Counted from the stretch's first letter, positions 22,801-32,999 are shown. The stretch: DNA of 64,000 nt from Macrostomum hystrix (GCA_950097015.1 CATNEN010000003.1:6536001-6600000), one strand, 5' to 3'. Numbers and translations are program-made. Notes: a model not told the origin generated them from the letters alone.

Positions 22801-25733
22801 CAATGAGCTTTCAGGATGTATTCTTTAGGCCGGAATGCTTTCAACCCAATGATAGTCTACGCTTCGCTTGGTCTAACGAACTGCTGCAGTTGGATCTGGC
22901 TACGGGAAATTGGAGTCAGTTGGACGGTAAGTAAGATTATCCCACATCCTGCCTTATAACGCAGTAATCCTAAAATCCTACTCAAATTATCCCTTTAGTT
23001 CTTATGTCCCACTAAAATTAAACCCTTAACCTTCCATTCCTACTACAATTAACCCATGAAACCTCAAAATCCCAATCAAATTAACACATGAAACCTCAAA
23101 ATCCCACTCAAATTAACACATGAAAACTCGAGATCCCACTCAAATTAACACATGAAACCTCAAAATCCCACTCAAATTAACACATGAAACCTCAAAATCC
23201 CACTCATATTAACACATGAAACCTCAAAATCCCAATCAAATTAACACATGAAACCTCAAAATCCCACTCAAATTAACACATGAAACCTCAAAATCCCATT
23301 CAAATTAACACATGAAACCTCAAAATCCCAATCAAATTAACACATGAAACCTCAAAATCCCACTCAAATTAACACATGAAACCTCAAAATCCCACTCAAA
23401 TTAACCCATAAAACCTCAAAATCCCAATCAAATTAACACATGAAACCTCAAGATCCCACTCAAATTAACACATAAAACCTCAAAATCCCAATCAAATTAG
23501 CACATGAAACCTCGAAATCCCAATCAAATTAACACATGAAACCTCAAGATCCCACTCAAATTAACACATGAAACCTCAAGATCCCAATCAAATTAACACA
23601 TGAAACCACATGAAACCTCAAAATCCCACTCAAATTAACACATGAAACCTCAAAATCCCACTCATATTAACACATGAAACCTCAAAATCCCACTCAAATT
23701 AACACATGAAACCTCAAGATCCCAATCAAATTAACCCATGAAACCTCAAAATCCCAATCAAATTAACACATGAAACCTCAAAATCCCAATCAAATTAACA
23801 CATGAAACCTCAAAATCCCAGTCAAATTTACACATGAAACCTCAAAATCCCACTTAAATTAGCACATGAAACCTCAAGATCCCAATCAAATTAACACATG
23901 AAACCTCAAAATCCCACTCAAATTAACACATGAAACCTCAAAATCCCACTCAAATTAACACATGAAACCTCAAAATCCCACTCAAATTAACACATGAAAC
24001 CTCAAAATCCCAATCAAATTAACACATGAAACCTCAAAATCCCACTCAAATTAACACATGAAACCTCAAAATCCCACTCAAATTAACACATGAAACCTCA
24101 AAATCCCACTCAAATTAACCCATTTAAACTCGAAATCCCACTCAAATTAACACATGAAACCTCAAAATCCCATTCAAACTAACCCATTAAACCTCGAAAT
24201 CCCACTGAAATCCCACTCGAAAATGTATTCTAAATTATTTAAACTCCGCGTACAATCAATCCCAATCCATCCTGTTTAATCCCATTTATCGCACATGGCA
24301 TCCCAATTTAAAATTGTAAATCAGCTGAAGGCGCAGCGCCGACTCCTAGAGCAGCCCATTCCATGATTCGAGTGAAATCGCGCGCCCTTCTATTTGGCGG
24401 CCGAGTTCTGGATCGTCGGACCAACGATTTGTTCTGCCTCTGTCTGGAATCCATGCAATGGACCAAACTGCAGCCTCAAGGCACTTTACCCGAGCCGCGT
24501 TCCTGGACCACCTTCGTACAGGTTGGCCCTAGGCACGTCTTCTGCTTCGGCGGCTATCCGTGGGCTCAACCGCCGGCTGTGTTGAAACCTTTCAATAATT
24601 GCTTCTTGTACGACTTGGCCAATAATCAGTTCAGGCAGTTGAAGGTAAGATATCTCAAGGTTTCCGTGGGTCAAGTGGGTCATGTTATTAGTCAGGTGTG
24701 GGTCAAGTGAGTCATGTCATGAGTCGGATGTGGGTCAGGCCATGAGTTGGGTGTGGGTTAAGTGGGTCAGGTCATGAGTCAGGTGTGGGTCAGGTCATGA
24801 ATCGGGTCTGGGTCAGGTCATGAGTCGGGTGTGGGTCTTGTGGGTCAGGTCATGAGTCAGGTGTGGGTCAGGTCATGAGTCAGGTGTGGGTCAGGTCATG
24901 AGTCGGGTGTGGGTCAAGTGGGTCAAGTCATAAGTCGGTGTTGGTCAAGTCATGAGTCAGGTGTGGGTCAGGTCGTGAGTCAGGTGTGGGTTGTAGTGAG
25001 CGAGAGAAGTCAGCCAGTGTCAATTCCACTTAAAAGCTCCAGCCCTCCAAAACGGGCGTGCAATGCTTTATATATTTCAATGCATATATATTTCACTCAA
25101 CCAATGCATGTACATTAAAGAGGTGTCATTGGCATGTACATTGCGCAATCACCATTAAGCAATACTAGCAATCGGCCCACAGGTCATGAGTCGGATGTGG
25201 GTCAGGTCACAAGTCGGATGTGGGTCAAGTCATGAGTCGGGTGTGGGTCAGTTCATGAGTCCGGTGTGGGTCAGGTCATGAGTCGGATGTGGGTCAAGTC
25301 ATGAGTCGGGTGTGGGTCAGGTCATGAGTCGGGTATGGGTTAAGTGGGTCAGGTCATGAGTCAAGTGTGAGCTATGTCATGAGTCAGGTTATGAGTCAGG
25401 TCATGTAAAAGCCCATCACTGAATTATCCCCAGCTGCCGGATCGCCCAGGCCTGCTGTGGCACGGGTCCTGCGCCCAGTTGGACAATCGAAGCGCATTCA
25501 TCTGGGGCGGCTGCATGGAGGATATCATGATGCCTGCTTATAGGCGCGATTTCAATTCCTCGGTGCTAGAATTTCCTCGCCTACTGGTGCCCAGTCTGGC
25601 CTCCATGTGTTCCGATCTGGTGGTTCAATCGCCGGAGATTTATCCGCTTACTGTGTTGAATATGAATAGGCCAATTACTAATGCAATGATTCAACGGCGC
25701 CTGCTAATGTCCGGCCCTTTGCTGGGAGGCTGA
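16875..25733 (+). CDS. KLHDC2: KLHDC2-like kelch protein, six exons, C-terminal Gly-Gly
   Basis: KLHDC2 is the substrate receptor of a cullin-2 ubiquitin ligase that binds proteins ending in Gly-Gly. Exons: 16875-17328, 20595-20746, 21051-21307, 22661-22926, 24325-24644, 25434-25733. All have GT..AG ends and matching phases, giving 582 residues. Kelch blades are marked by YVWGGYE (about residue 46), LYISGGF, LIIFGGYC, ALLFGGR, VFCFGGYPW and AFIWGGC. The segment PTPRAAHS to RSWTTF aligns closely with human KLHDC2. The human diglycine-binding residues Arg236, Arg241 and Ser269 correspond to Arg403, Arg408 and Ser436, with identical spacing. A BC-box-like LASMC lies before the end. Extra length comes mainly from a polyQ/acidic insertion in blade 1, and the protein ends PLLGG. 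KLHDC1 is the alternative paralogue. A splice acceptor at 16811 lies 63 bases before the ATG. Four of the five introns contain a different minisatellite. Confidence 0.9.
17395..20186. repeat. Large minisatellite, 30 bp unit, KLHDC2 intron 1
   Basis: About 90 copies of a 30 bp unit (CCTAGATTTTTACCTG followed by TTATTATTAGGAAA) fill nearly the whole intron. A distinctive variant with CTAGAATTTAAACTATT occurs at about 17975, 19333 and 19756, so blocks of the array have been duplicated. Because 30 is a multiple of three, the array creates spurious open frames of up to 352 codons. Confidence 0.98.
20191..20500 (+). mobile_element. SINE-A copy 1, tRNA-derived, near full length
   Basis: The tRNA-like head has an A-box-like TAGCCTAGTGGTTAGGGCG and a B-box-like GGGTTCGATTCC. 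The body contains AGCAAGACACTTAACTCTGC and TTCACCCAGCTG, and the tail is (ATT)n. TTAGTAG at 20184-20190 and 20502-20508 may be the target duplication. It is inserted near the end of the intron 1 minisatellite, and a diverged unit follows it. The anticodon loop resembles CAC, but the element is not a functional tRNA gene. Confidence 0.88.
21362..22617. repeat. Minisatellite, 34 bp unit, KLHDC2 intron 3
   Basis: About 36 copies of a 34 bp unit contain CATTAGAGGTTAGTCCATTG and TTTATCTAGTGGGT. Recurrent variants (GTGTGTCATT, TTAGTTCATT) appear in the same order more than once, which indicates multi-unit duplication. Confidence 0.97.
23030..24210. repeat. Minisatellite, 32 bp unit, KLHDC2 intron 4
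   Basis: About 36 copies of AACACATGAAACCTCAAAAT followed by CCCACTCAAATT, with C/A and CCCAC/CCAAT variants. It is unrelated in sequence to the arrays in the other introns of the gene. Confidence 0.97.
24655..25405. repeat. Minisatellite, about 22-24 bp unit, KLHDC2 intron 5, interrupted
   Basis: Units of GAGTCAGGTGTGGGTCAGGT plus CAT, and variants, are split into two blocks by unrelated sequence at about 25000-25180. The unit resembles the array at 1-232 in CPLANE1 intron 12. Confidence 0.93.
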
Positions 25734-26094
25734 GATTTAAACAAATCGACACTGTTTTATTTGGTTGTAATCAATTAAACTTTAAATTATTAGAATCATT
25801 GCTGTGATCTTCTTTAAAATATCTTTCATTTTCTACTTTAATATTATCATGTTTTTTTAACTTCATTTTAAGTTGTCCGGGCTGATTTAGTGAATCTTGT
25901 TTTTATTTATTATTATATCACTAAAACATTATGTAAATATTTCATTATAACTGTAAATATCTATGCTTCATATGTTCTGTACTGATTTTAGATTTACCGT
26001 GTTCCATTATATGCGGATAACCACCTGTTAGACATGTTTATACCAGTAAGAAATGTAATCATTTAGTGAACTCGTAAACACATTAAATCAGTTA
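25734..26094. other. KLHDC2 3' flank
   Basis: AT-rich sequence follows the stop codon. AATCAATTAAAC at about 25768 is a poor match to a polyadenylation signal. No coding frame was seen. Confidence 0.4.
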
Positions 26095-26450
26095 CACACC
26101 TGTTAGACAGGTAAATACCTGTTAGACAGGTAAATACCTGTTAGACAGGTAAACACCTGTTAGACAGGTAAACACCTGTTAGACAGGTAAACACCTGTTA
26201 GACAGGTAAACACCTGTTAGACAGGTAAACACCTGTTAGACAGGTACACACCTGTTAGACAGGTACACACCTGTTAGACAGGTACAAAACTGTTAGACAG
26301 GTACACACCTGTTAGACAGGTACACACCTGTTAGACAGGTACAAAACTGTTAGACAGGTACACACCTGTTAGACAGGTACACACCTGTTAGACAGGTACA
26401 AAACTGTTAGACAGGTAAACACCTGTTATTACGCAGGTACACACCTGTTC
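26095..26450. repeat. Minisatellite of palindromic 19 bp units
   Basis: About 18 copies of ACACCTGTTAGACAGGTAA and variants. Each unit contains the perfect inverted repeat ACCTGT-TAG-ACAGGT, so every copy can form a hairpin. The array lies about 360 bp downstream of the KLHDC2 stop. Confidence 0.96.
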
Positions 26451-27564
26451 TGCAGTTGGTACCAAATTGACGGTGGCGAAGTTTTAAAGTATGAAGGCAC
26501 CTATCTATTAGAGTTTAATCTTTGTTATTGATTTAATCAATTTTTCTTCCAAACAATTTGAATCAACCATTATAATTACCCTTTTCTTAACAAAGATGCT
26601 GTACTGTTTCTTTCGACCCAATTTAGAAAAAAAATAATAAATCAAAATTATTTCTTTTGAGAAAATTAGGACCACATTTTGTCTTCGCTACTGCTTGTAT
26701 ATAGTGGACAGTAGTATAATTAGATAGTTTTTGTCACTTGATTGATTTATATATTATGTCACACTGGCTACCAACATTTCGGAAAGTAGCCAATAATCTC
26801 TTGACATGTTTAACCATCGACTCTGTTGAAACTTACTATTATGATTGTCACAACAATTGGTTAAAGCATGTGCATTCAGAAGTGCAATCAATAGACGAAG
26901 AAAATTTACTACGTCTAATTTTTTGTTGGTTCTTTGTTAATTTTTTTCATTTTTTATAAGTTTAAGAAAATGTAAACTTTGTGTTTAGTATACACTTTCT
27001 AGACGTCAATAACACGATAGGTTTACACTGGGTAAATAGCTTTCTCATCGTCAGTCAGTGTACACTCACTGTGGCACACTCTCACACTTTTACTATCAAT
27101 ATAACAGTAGGACTGCCAAGCCATTTTGCCGCCAGTTTTTTATACCAATGGGGGATTCCTACCCCCCCTGAAACATTTTTGGCAGCCTAATAATCAGGCT
27201 TGATCAGTGGAATTAGAGAAATTCGCGTCAGGGGTTGTCCACAGTGGCCTAGTTCCACCTGTGCTAGCCCTTGAAGGTTCAGCAAATCCATCTAGATAAA
27301 GGTAGGTGACCACCGAAGACGGAGATGATGCAGGCACATTCGGGTGACATGCAGATACATTTTGAAGGCCTGTTAAGGCCGCACTGAGGCGCAATTCTTA
27401 TTCGTGTATAGGGGTGTAGGCAGTACGAGCAAGCACAGTCTGGATATTCAGCGATTCTGTCAAAGACCCTGGTGACACCGACAAATAAGAATTGTTCTTT
27501 ATAAACCTCTTTGAAGAATCCATATCTGTTCAAAAAAGGCTTAACTAAAAAACGGACATTTCAG
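26451..27564. other. Unassigned stretch upstream of RBM42, with a SINE-B fragment
   Basis: A frame of about 73 codons at 26738 has no recognisable features. About 27041-27095 matches the SINE-B body (TTTCTCATCGTCAG and CAGTGTACACTC). A donor-like AAG|GTAGGTG near 27300 might end an upstream RBM42 exon, but I could not find a convincing ATG exon. Confidence 0.4.
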
Positions 27565-28458
27565 CATCGCTATCATCCGTACGGTTCAGCTGGCGCCACT
27601 GCCGGCGCCAGTGCCGGGGCAGCCGAAGCTCGCAGCCTCACAGCCACCAGGCGTCTGGAGATGGAAGCCGAAATGAACAAATTCGAAGCTGAATTGCGTC
27701 AGGATCTGCGACCGGCTGCTGTTGCGTCTGGCGCCACTGCCTACCTTCATCAGCCGGCGGCGTTCGCGCCTCCGCCGCCACCGCCGCCTCCTCCGCCGTT
27801 TCCACCGCCGACACTGGCGTCATCTTCTAGAACAGTTTATTCCGCGGAGCCACAGATTATGCGACAGCAGCCCGCTGTGCCAGTGGTGGTGCCGCCGCCG
27901 CCGCCGCCACCGCCTCCGCCCCCACCGCCGATGCCTCTGCCGCCAGTTCAACCGCCTCAGCAGCTATCGTACAATCCCGCTGATGTCTACGGCGCTTCGG
28001 GAGCCGGTAGCAGCGGCGGTGCCAACGCCGCCAACTGGGACCCTAACAATGCCAGCAATTCCAAGAAACAGAAAAAGTCTAAACGTTTCGTGCGCACAGC
28101 CGGCGGCCAGGTCTGGGAAGATCCCAGCTTATCCGAATGGGATTCAAACGATTTTCGCATCTTCTGCGGCGATTTAGGCAACGAAGTTAATGACGACGTG
28201 TTGACTAGGGCGTTTAGCAAGTATTCGTCATTTCAAAAGGCCAAAGTCGTTCGCGATCACCGCTCTAATAAAAGCAAAGGCTACGGCTTTGTCAGTTTCC
28301 GCGATCCGCAGGATTTCGTGCGAGCTCTGCACGAGATGAACGGCAAATATGTCGGCAATCGGCCTATTAAACTCCGCAGAAGCACCTGGAAGGAGAGGGA
28401 GATTACCTCCGTGAAGAAGAAGATAAAAGAAAAACGAAAGATGGGATTGAAGGCTTGA
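27565..28458 (+). CDS. RBM42: RNA-binding protein RBM42, main exon
   Basis: RBM42 is a nuclear RNA-binding protein associated with spliceosomal and hnRNP complexes. The exon has the family MEAEMNKFEAEL helix near the start, two poly-proline stretches, the linker KRFVRTAGGQVWEDPSL, and a C-terminal RRM. The RRM has RNP2 (IFCGDL) and RNP1 (KGYGFVSF) and ends in YVGNRPIKLRRS and a basic tail. The segment WDSNDFRIFCGDLGNEVNDD is nearly invariant in the family. The frame opens after an acceptor (CTAAC..CATTTCAG, ending 27564). The first ATG in the exon is 27661. Residues before it look coding (Ala/Gly-rich), so either a short upstream exon supplies the start or the mRNA begins here by trans-splicing and uses 27661. 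The stop is TGA at 28456. Confidence 0.9.
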   Translation, partial: HRYHPYGSAGATAGASAGAAEARSLTATRRLEMEAEMNKFEAELRQDLRPAAVASGATAYLHQPAAFAPPPPPPPPPPFPPPTLASSSRTVYSAEPQIMRQQPAVPVVVPPPPPPPPPPPPPMPLPPVQPPQQLSYNPADVYGASGAGSSGGANAANWDPNNASNSKKQKKSKRFVRTAGGQVWEDPSLSEWDSNDFRIFCGDLGNEVNDDVLTRAFSKYSSFQKAKVVRDHRSNKSKGYGFVSFRDPQDFVRALHEMNGKYVGNRPIKLRRSTWKEREITSVKKKIKEKRKMGLKA

Positions 28459-28539
28459 TTTTGTTTCGGCGATGAAATTTATTTTATTGTAATTTAAAAC
28501 TATCCTGACTTATCTTTTGTTTACTAAATTTTGCGAATC

Positions 28540-28975
28540 TACCAACCTCCCAGATCCCCATTCGGTGTCTACCAACCTACCAGATCCTCAATTTGAGTCC
28601 ACAAACCTCCCAGATCCCCAGTTTTAGTCTACCGACCTCCCAGATCCCCAGTTTGAGTCTACCAACCTCCTAGATCCCCAGTTTGAGTCTACCAACCTCC
28701 TAGATCCCCAGTTTAAGTCTACCAACCTCCCAGATCCCCAGTTTTAGTCTACCAACCTCCCAGATCCCCATTCTGAGTCTACCAACCTCCTAGATCCCCA
28801 GTTTGAGTCTACCAACCTCCCAGATCCCCAGTTTTAGTCTACCAACCTCCCAGATCCCCATTCTGAGTCTACCAACCTCCCAGATCCCCAGTTTTAGTCT
28901 ACCAACCTCCCAGATCCCTAGTTTGAGTCTACCAACCTCCCAGATCCTCATGTTGCGTATACCAACCTCGAGACG
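28540..28975. repeat. Minisatellite, 30 bp unit, downstream of RBM42
   Basis: About 14 copies of GAGTCTACCAACCTCCCAGA followed by TCCCCAGTTT. The core CTCCCAGATCCCCA is shared with the array at 13.8 kb. About 1.4 units of this exact family also occur inside the SINE copy at 30.24 kb. Confidence 0.96.
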
Positions 28976-29284
28976 ATTAATTTATCTGTTGCATAGCGTG
29001 TTAACAGTTGCTTTATATTCAATTAACTTAATCTTGGACCTGTTTGTAAGCATGAAATTACTGCTGGCAATGATTAAGTATATTAAAAAAACAACAAATA
29101 AACGACAATGTCCAGTTTGTGCTTATTAATAACGTTTTTGTGTGTAAATATCTAAAAACTTTTACGGAATGATAAATTTAGTTTCCTTTTGTTGTCAGTT
29201 TGTTGTTTCAATAAAGAATGGAACAAGAAAAATGTAATAACAACCGATTATCCGGCTTTATTTCGTTATTCAAAGTCTATAGCG

Positions 29285-29685
29285 ACTCTCTCACTCTACT
29301 TCTCTCCCCTCCTCTTCCGTCACTCTACTTCTCTCCCCTCCTCTTCCATCACTCTACTTCTCTCCCCTCCTCTATCGTCACTCTACTTCTCTCCCCTCCT
29401 CTTCCATCACTCTACTTCTCTCCCCTCCTCTATCGTCACTCTACTTCTCTCCCCTCCTCTTCCGTCACTCTACTTCTCTCCCCTCCTCTATCGTCACTCT
29501 ACTTCTCTCCCCTCCTCTTCCATCACTCTACTTCTCTCCCCTCCTCTTCCATCACTCTACTTCTCTCCCCTCCTCTATCGTCACTCTACTTCTCTCCCCT
29601 CCTCTTCCATCACTCTACTTCTCTCCCCTCCTCTATCGTCACTCTACTTCTCTCCCCTCCTCTTCCTTCACTCTACTTCTCTTAG
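29285..29685. repeat. Pyrimidine-rich minisatellite, 27 bp unit
   Basis: About 15 copies of CACTCTACTTCTCTCCCCTC with CTCTTCC or CTCTATC endings. The plus strand is nearly all pyrimidine. Two overlapping spurious open frames result. Confidence 0.96.
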
Positions 29686-29689
29686 CGGC

Positions 29690-30240
29690 TTATCTCTTTT
29701 TGCTTCTCACGCGTATCTCATTAAATCTACATTCTACCGTTCTTCATAATCAACTTTCCTCCATTTTATGAAATCTTTCCACTTCTTTCTTGTCCGGAAT
29801 ATAATTTTTCCGGTAACAAATTACGTATATCGTAATCGTATATCGACTATCGACTAGCCGTGCGAAATAAAGCAAATTTATATGTTAGTAATTGATTATC
29901 AATAGTATATTACTTACACACCTGAATAGGATCTTGGTCAAACGCCAAAAGATTATCTGTCGGTTCCTGTGCAGTTTAGTCTGTATAGCAGTCTCTTTTA
30001 TCGCTCAGAGATTAAAAGAAAATTGTATGCCTGCTGTAGTATCAGCTCAGACACAATTAGAATGATTCTCGCCATTCGCTTTGACGATTGCTATCTTTTC
30101 CTAAATTTAGATCGGCTTTGTCGTCGCAAACCCAGATGTACTTTAATCTGACTCCAACTGTTATCTAAAAATGGAATTGGAAAGTACGATTAGCGGAAGA
30201 TGCAACATGTTTCTTAGAATCGCTTGAGTACCTTTTAGAT
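29690..30240. other. Unassigned spacer
   Basis: A 60-codon frame at 29969 lacks any recognisable motif. No feature can be supported here. Confidence 0.3.
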
Positions 30241-30242
30241 TG

Positions 30243-30660
30243 GGGAGATTGTGGCTCATTGGTTTGAGCTTCTAGTTTCTGACTGAGAGGTCCATAGTTC
30301 GAATCCTAGCGCAAGAGAAACAACTTGTATTCTTTAGTAAAATAATTTCATAGCTCCGCATTCAGTTCACCCAGCTGTTGAGTCTACCAACCACCCAGAT
30401 CCCCAGTTTGAGTCTACCAACCTGGGTACCAGCATTATAGCTTAGATTGATTTGATTAAACTGTACAGATGTGCGCTATTTTGGAAGCGCCGCGCATGAT
30501 CTCACTCATGAACTCATGATCTCATTCATGAACTCACTCATGAACTCATGATCTCACTTACGAACTCATGATCTCACTCACGAACTCATGATCTCACCAT
30601 GAACTCACTCGTTAACTCATGATGCACTCATGATCACTATCGGCGAGTGTAATACGAGTA
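30243..30660 (+). mobile_element. SINE-A copy 2, carrying two minisatellite inserts
   Basis: A diverged SINE-A has the head (box B TAGTTCGAATCC), TTCAGTTCACCCAGCTGTT, a GCGCCGCGCAT block and a GAGTGTAAT end. It is interrupted twice compared with copy 1. About 30379-30422 holds 1.4 units of the 28.5 kb minisatellite between CAGCTGTT and GGGTACC. About 30496-30640 holds ATGATCTCACTCATGAACTC repeats after GCGCCGCGCAT. Confidence 0.75.
30496..30640. repeat. ATGATCTCACTCATGAACTC repeat block inside SINE-A copy 2
   Basis: About seven imperfect 20 bp units, each ATGATCTCACTCATGAACTC or close. The same unit family recurs at 33.0-33.16 kb. Confidence 0.85.
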
Positions 30661-30779
30661 TGTAAATGATATTTCCTTATCTGCCTTTCCTTCCATTCGA
30701 TTGGCTGGAGCAAATATTGGGGTGCTATCACAAGCTCGAAATTTCACAACACCGAAAAGCAATTTTTTTCATAAGGTCG

Positions 30780-31010
30780 AAACTTCACAACGTCGAAAGC
30801 TTTAGCAAGAAACTTCATAAGCTCGAATTTTCATAAGCTCGAATCTTCATAAGCTCGAATTTTCATAAGCTCGAAACTTCATAAGCTCGAATCTTCATAA
30901 GCTCGAAACTTCATAAGCTCGAATTTTCATAAGTTCGAAATTTCATAAGCTCGAATTTTCATAAGATCGAAACTTCATAAGCTCGAAACTTCATAAGCTG
31001 GAAATTTCAC
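30780..31010. repeat. Minisatellite, about 15-16 bp unit
   Basis: About 14 copies of CATAAGCTCGAAACTT and variants ending in ATTTT or ATCTT. Degenerate units continue upstream to about 30730. Confidence 0.93.
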
Positions 31011-31019
31011 AATACACCA

Positions 31020-32149
31020 AACGAGTACCTTATTAAACAGTAATAATTTCTAATCAATACATCACCATAATGAAGTACTACTCAGAGGCTTTTGTCCCAT
31101 GCTGGAAATAGAAACAAAAATATAACACTTGAATATTGATAGCATCTGGATTTGTCTTCAATCTTAACTGCCGCTCTCACCAGTAGTGAATTTACCTTGG
31201 ATTTCTTGTGCTGAAACAATTGCATTATGTGCTGCCGTCAATCAGTAAGTTATTGAGTATTCTTTAAAAAAGTAAAAGAATTTCTTGCCGGCCATTTAAT
31301 AAAGAGCGTTACATACCATAGACAATGGACTAAGTCACATTGGGGTTTAAATCTACATTGTACAGCAACAACTTTAGTGCCAACCCGCACCAACCCTGCT
31401 AAAAAAATGCATCGAATGATGTTTAACAAAATAAGGACTCTGCATGGGATAAATTGAAATTTTCAGAATGAAATGATTAATGATGAAACTAAACAATGAG
31501 TCCTAAGATAGGTTGTTAAAGTATATTCCATGAGCCATGAAATTGGGAACGGTGCCCACGCGCCTCAAAACCGAACACAGGAACATAGTTTTAAAATCGA
31601 GTAGCTCGACACTTGATAAAACAACAATAACAAAACATGAAGAAAACCAGAGGAAAGCCTGTTTAATTAAAATATTTAAAGTCATTTAAGTAATCCAGAT
31701 TTCTACTCACTTTCGACCTTATAAAATTTCGGGCTTAAAAAGTTTCGACGTTGTCAAGTTTGAATATTAACTTTTTTGCTATTTTTTGAAACATCACGGA
31801 AAGCCCTGTTTTAAGCACCCTAACTTCTGCATTTGACCTCAGCCAGTTTTTTTAAGGCCTGAATTAATTTACAATAAGTTTAAACACTTTTATTTTGTTC
31901 TTCTGATGGTGTCTTTGGATCGATATAGAAGAGCATTAAATCTTCCTCAACCAATGAGCTAAAACTAAAAATAATTGGCGCGAGGGTCTGGCGTGAGGTG
32001 GGTGCAACTTTGGGGGAGGTGGCCGTGGGGTTAGAGAAAAGATTGGAAAGCCATGCGCAGCCCAGCCAATAAGAATGAAGTGTATGTTTAAAGCCATCAC
32101 AAATATTCCTTTTGTTAAGGAAAAAACGATAATACACGTACAAGTACTC
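31020..32149. other. Unassigned spacer
   Basis: AT-rich sequence holds a 95-codon minus-strand frame at 31880-32167 that I do not recognise. No family motif or splice model supports it. Confidence 0.3.
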
Positions 32150-32290
32150 GATTAGGGTTATAGTCAAGTGGTTAAAGCGTCGGACTCACGATTCGAAGGT
32201 CGGGAGTTCGATTCTCAACTCCACCGGAACAAATTGTGTTCTTTAGAAAGATACTTAAATCTTGCTTCAGTTCACCCAGTTCACTTACAA
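32150..32290 (+). mobile_element. SINE-A copy 3, 3'-truncated
   Basis: The head is well conserved (GTCAAGTGGTTAAAGCGTCGG, GGGAGTTCGATTC). It is followed by the first half of the SINE-A body to TTCACCCAGTTCAC, where similarity stops. Confidence 0.8.
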
Positions 32291-32999
32291 AAGACCAATC
32301 GACGCATTGAAAGCAGATAAAAACAGGGTGGAGTCGCTGACACCGATACCCTGGATGGACCTAGGACTGGAAGTGTTTCAGTGGCGCCTCAGCAAATCGG
32401 GACCCGGCATGGAGTTGCACCGAATGAGGGGGTGTCGTCAAAAGAAGGGTGTGGATAAAATGCCTCCTGTATCCCTAGTCACTCCCCGGGCCCACTTCCC
32501 ATTTTCTTCCCTTAAGCATCCTTTTTACGATCGCTCTCCCCTCCAATGAGAACACGCGGGCTGTTCAGGAAAGAAATTTTGGCACCGATTTTTTGATTCT
32601 TATAAAATTTTATCTCCATTCTCTGCGCTAAATAAGCTTTTTCTTAACTACATGAGCTGAAAGGTAAGGACTGATTTGATTTGATTTTTAACAATCGTTT
32701 GAATCAGGAGATAGCCGTGAGCCAAAAGTACTTAACTGTGTTTTTTTCTAGTTAGATCAAAGGTTCGATTTCAAATCGTGTGATTCTAAACGAAGTTTTG
32801 AGGTAGCTAATTTTCTAATCAAAACATCATTTGTGTCCGTAGCACAGAACCCTTTGAACTTCTGTTTTTTTTATAGGGAAGCCAACAAACTTTTAAAGTT
32901 GTTTAATTAGTAAAACTGCAGCTGTTGTAATGGTAGATTACAAATTTTTTGGTACCTTTTCGCTACTCCTATTCATTAGCCCTAGTAAATTATCTTAAA
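32291..32999. other. Unassigned spacer
   Basis: A locally GC-richer segment at about 32320-32560 lacks a recognisable gene. A GGTTCGATT B-box-like site near 32761 may be an old SINE remnant. Confidence 0.3.

Noticed and set aside
27511-27564. RBM42 coding sequence starting at 27511
   Set aside because: The codon is TTG, and a good splice acceptor ends at 27564. The 18 codons before it are more likely intron.
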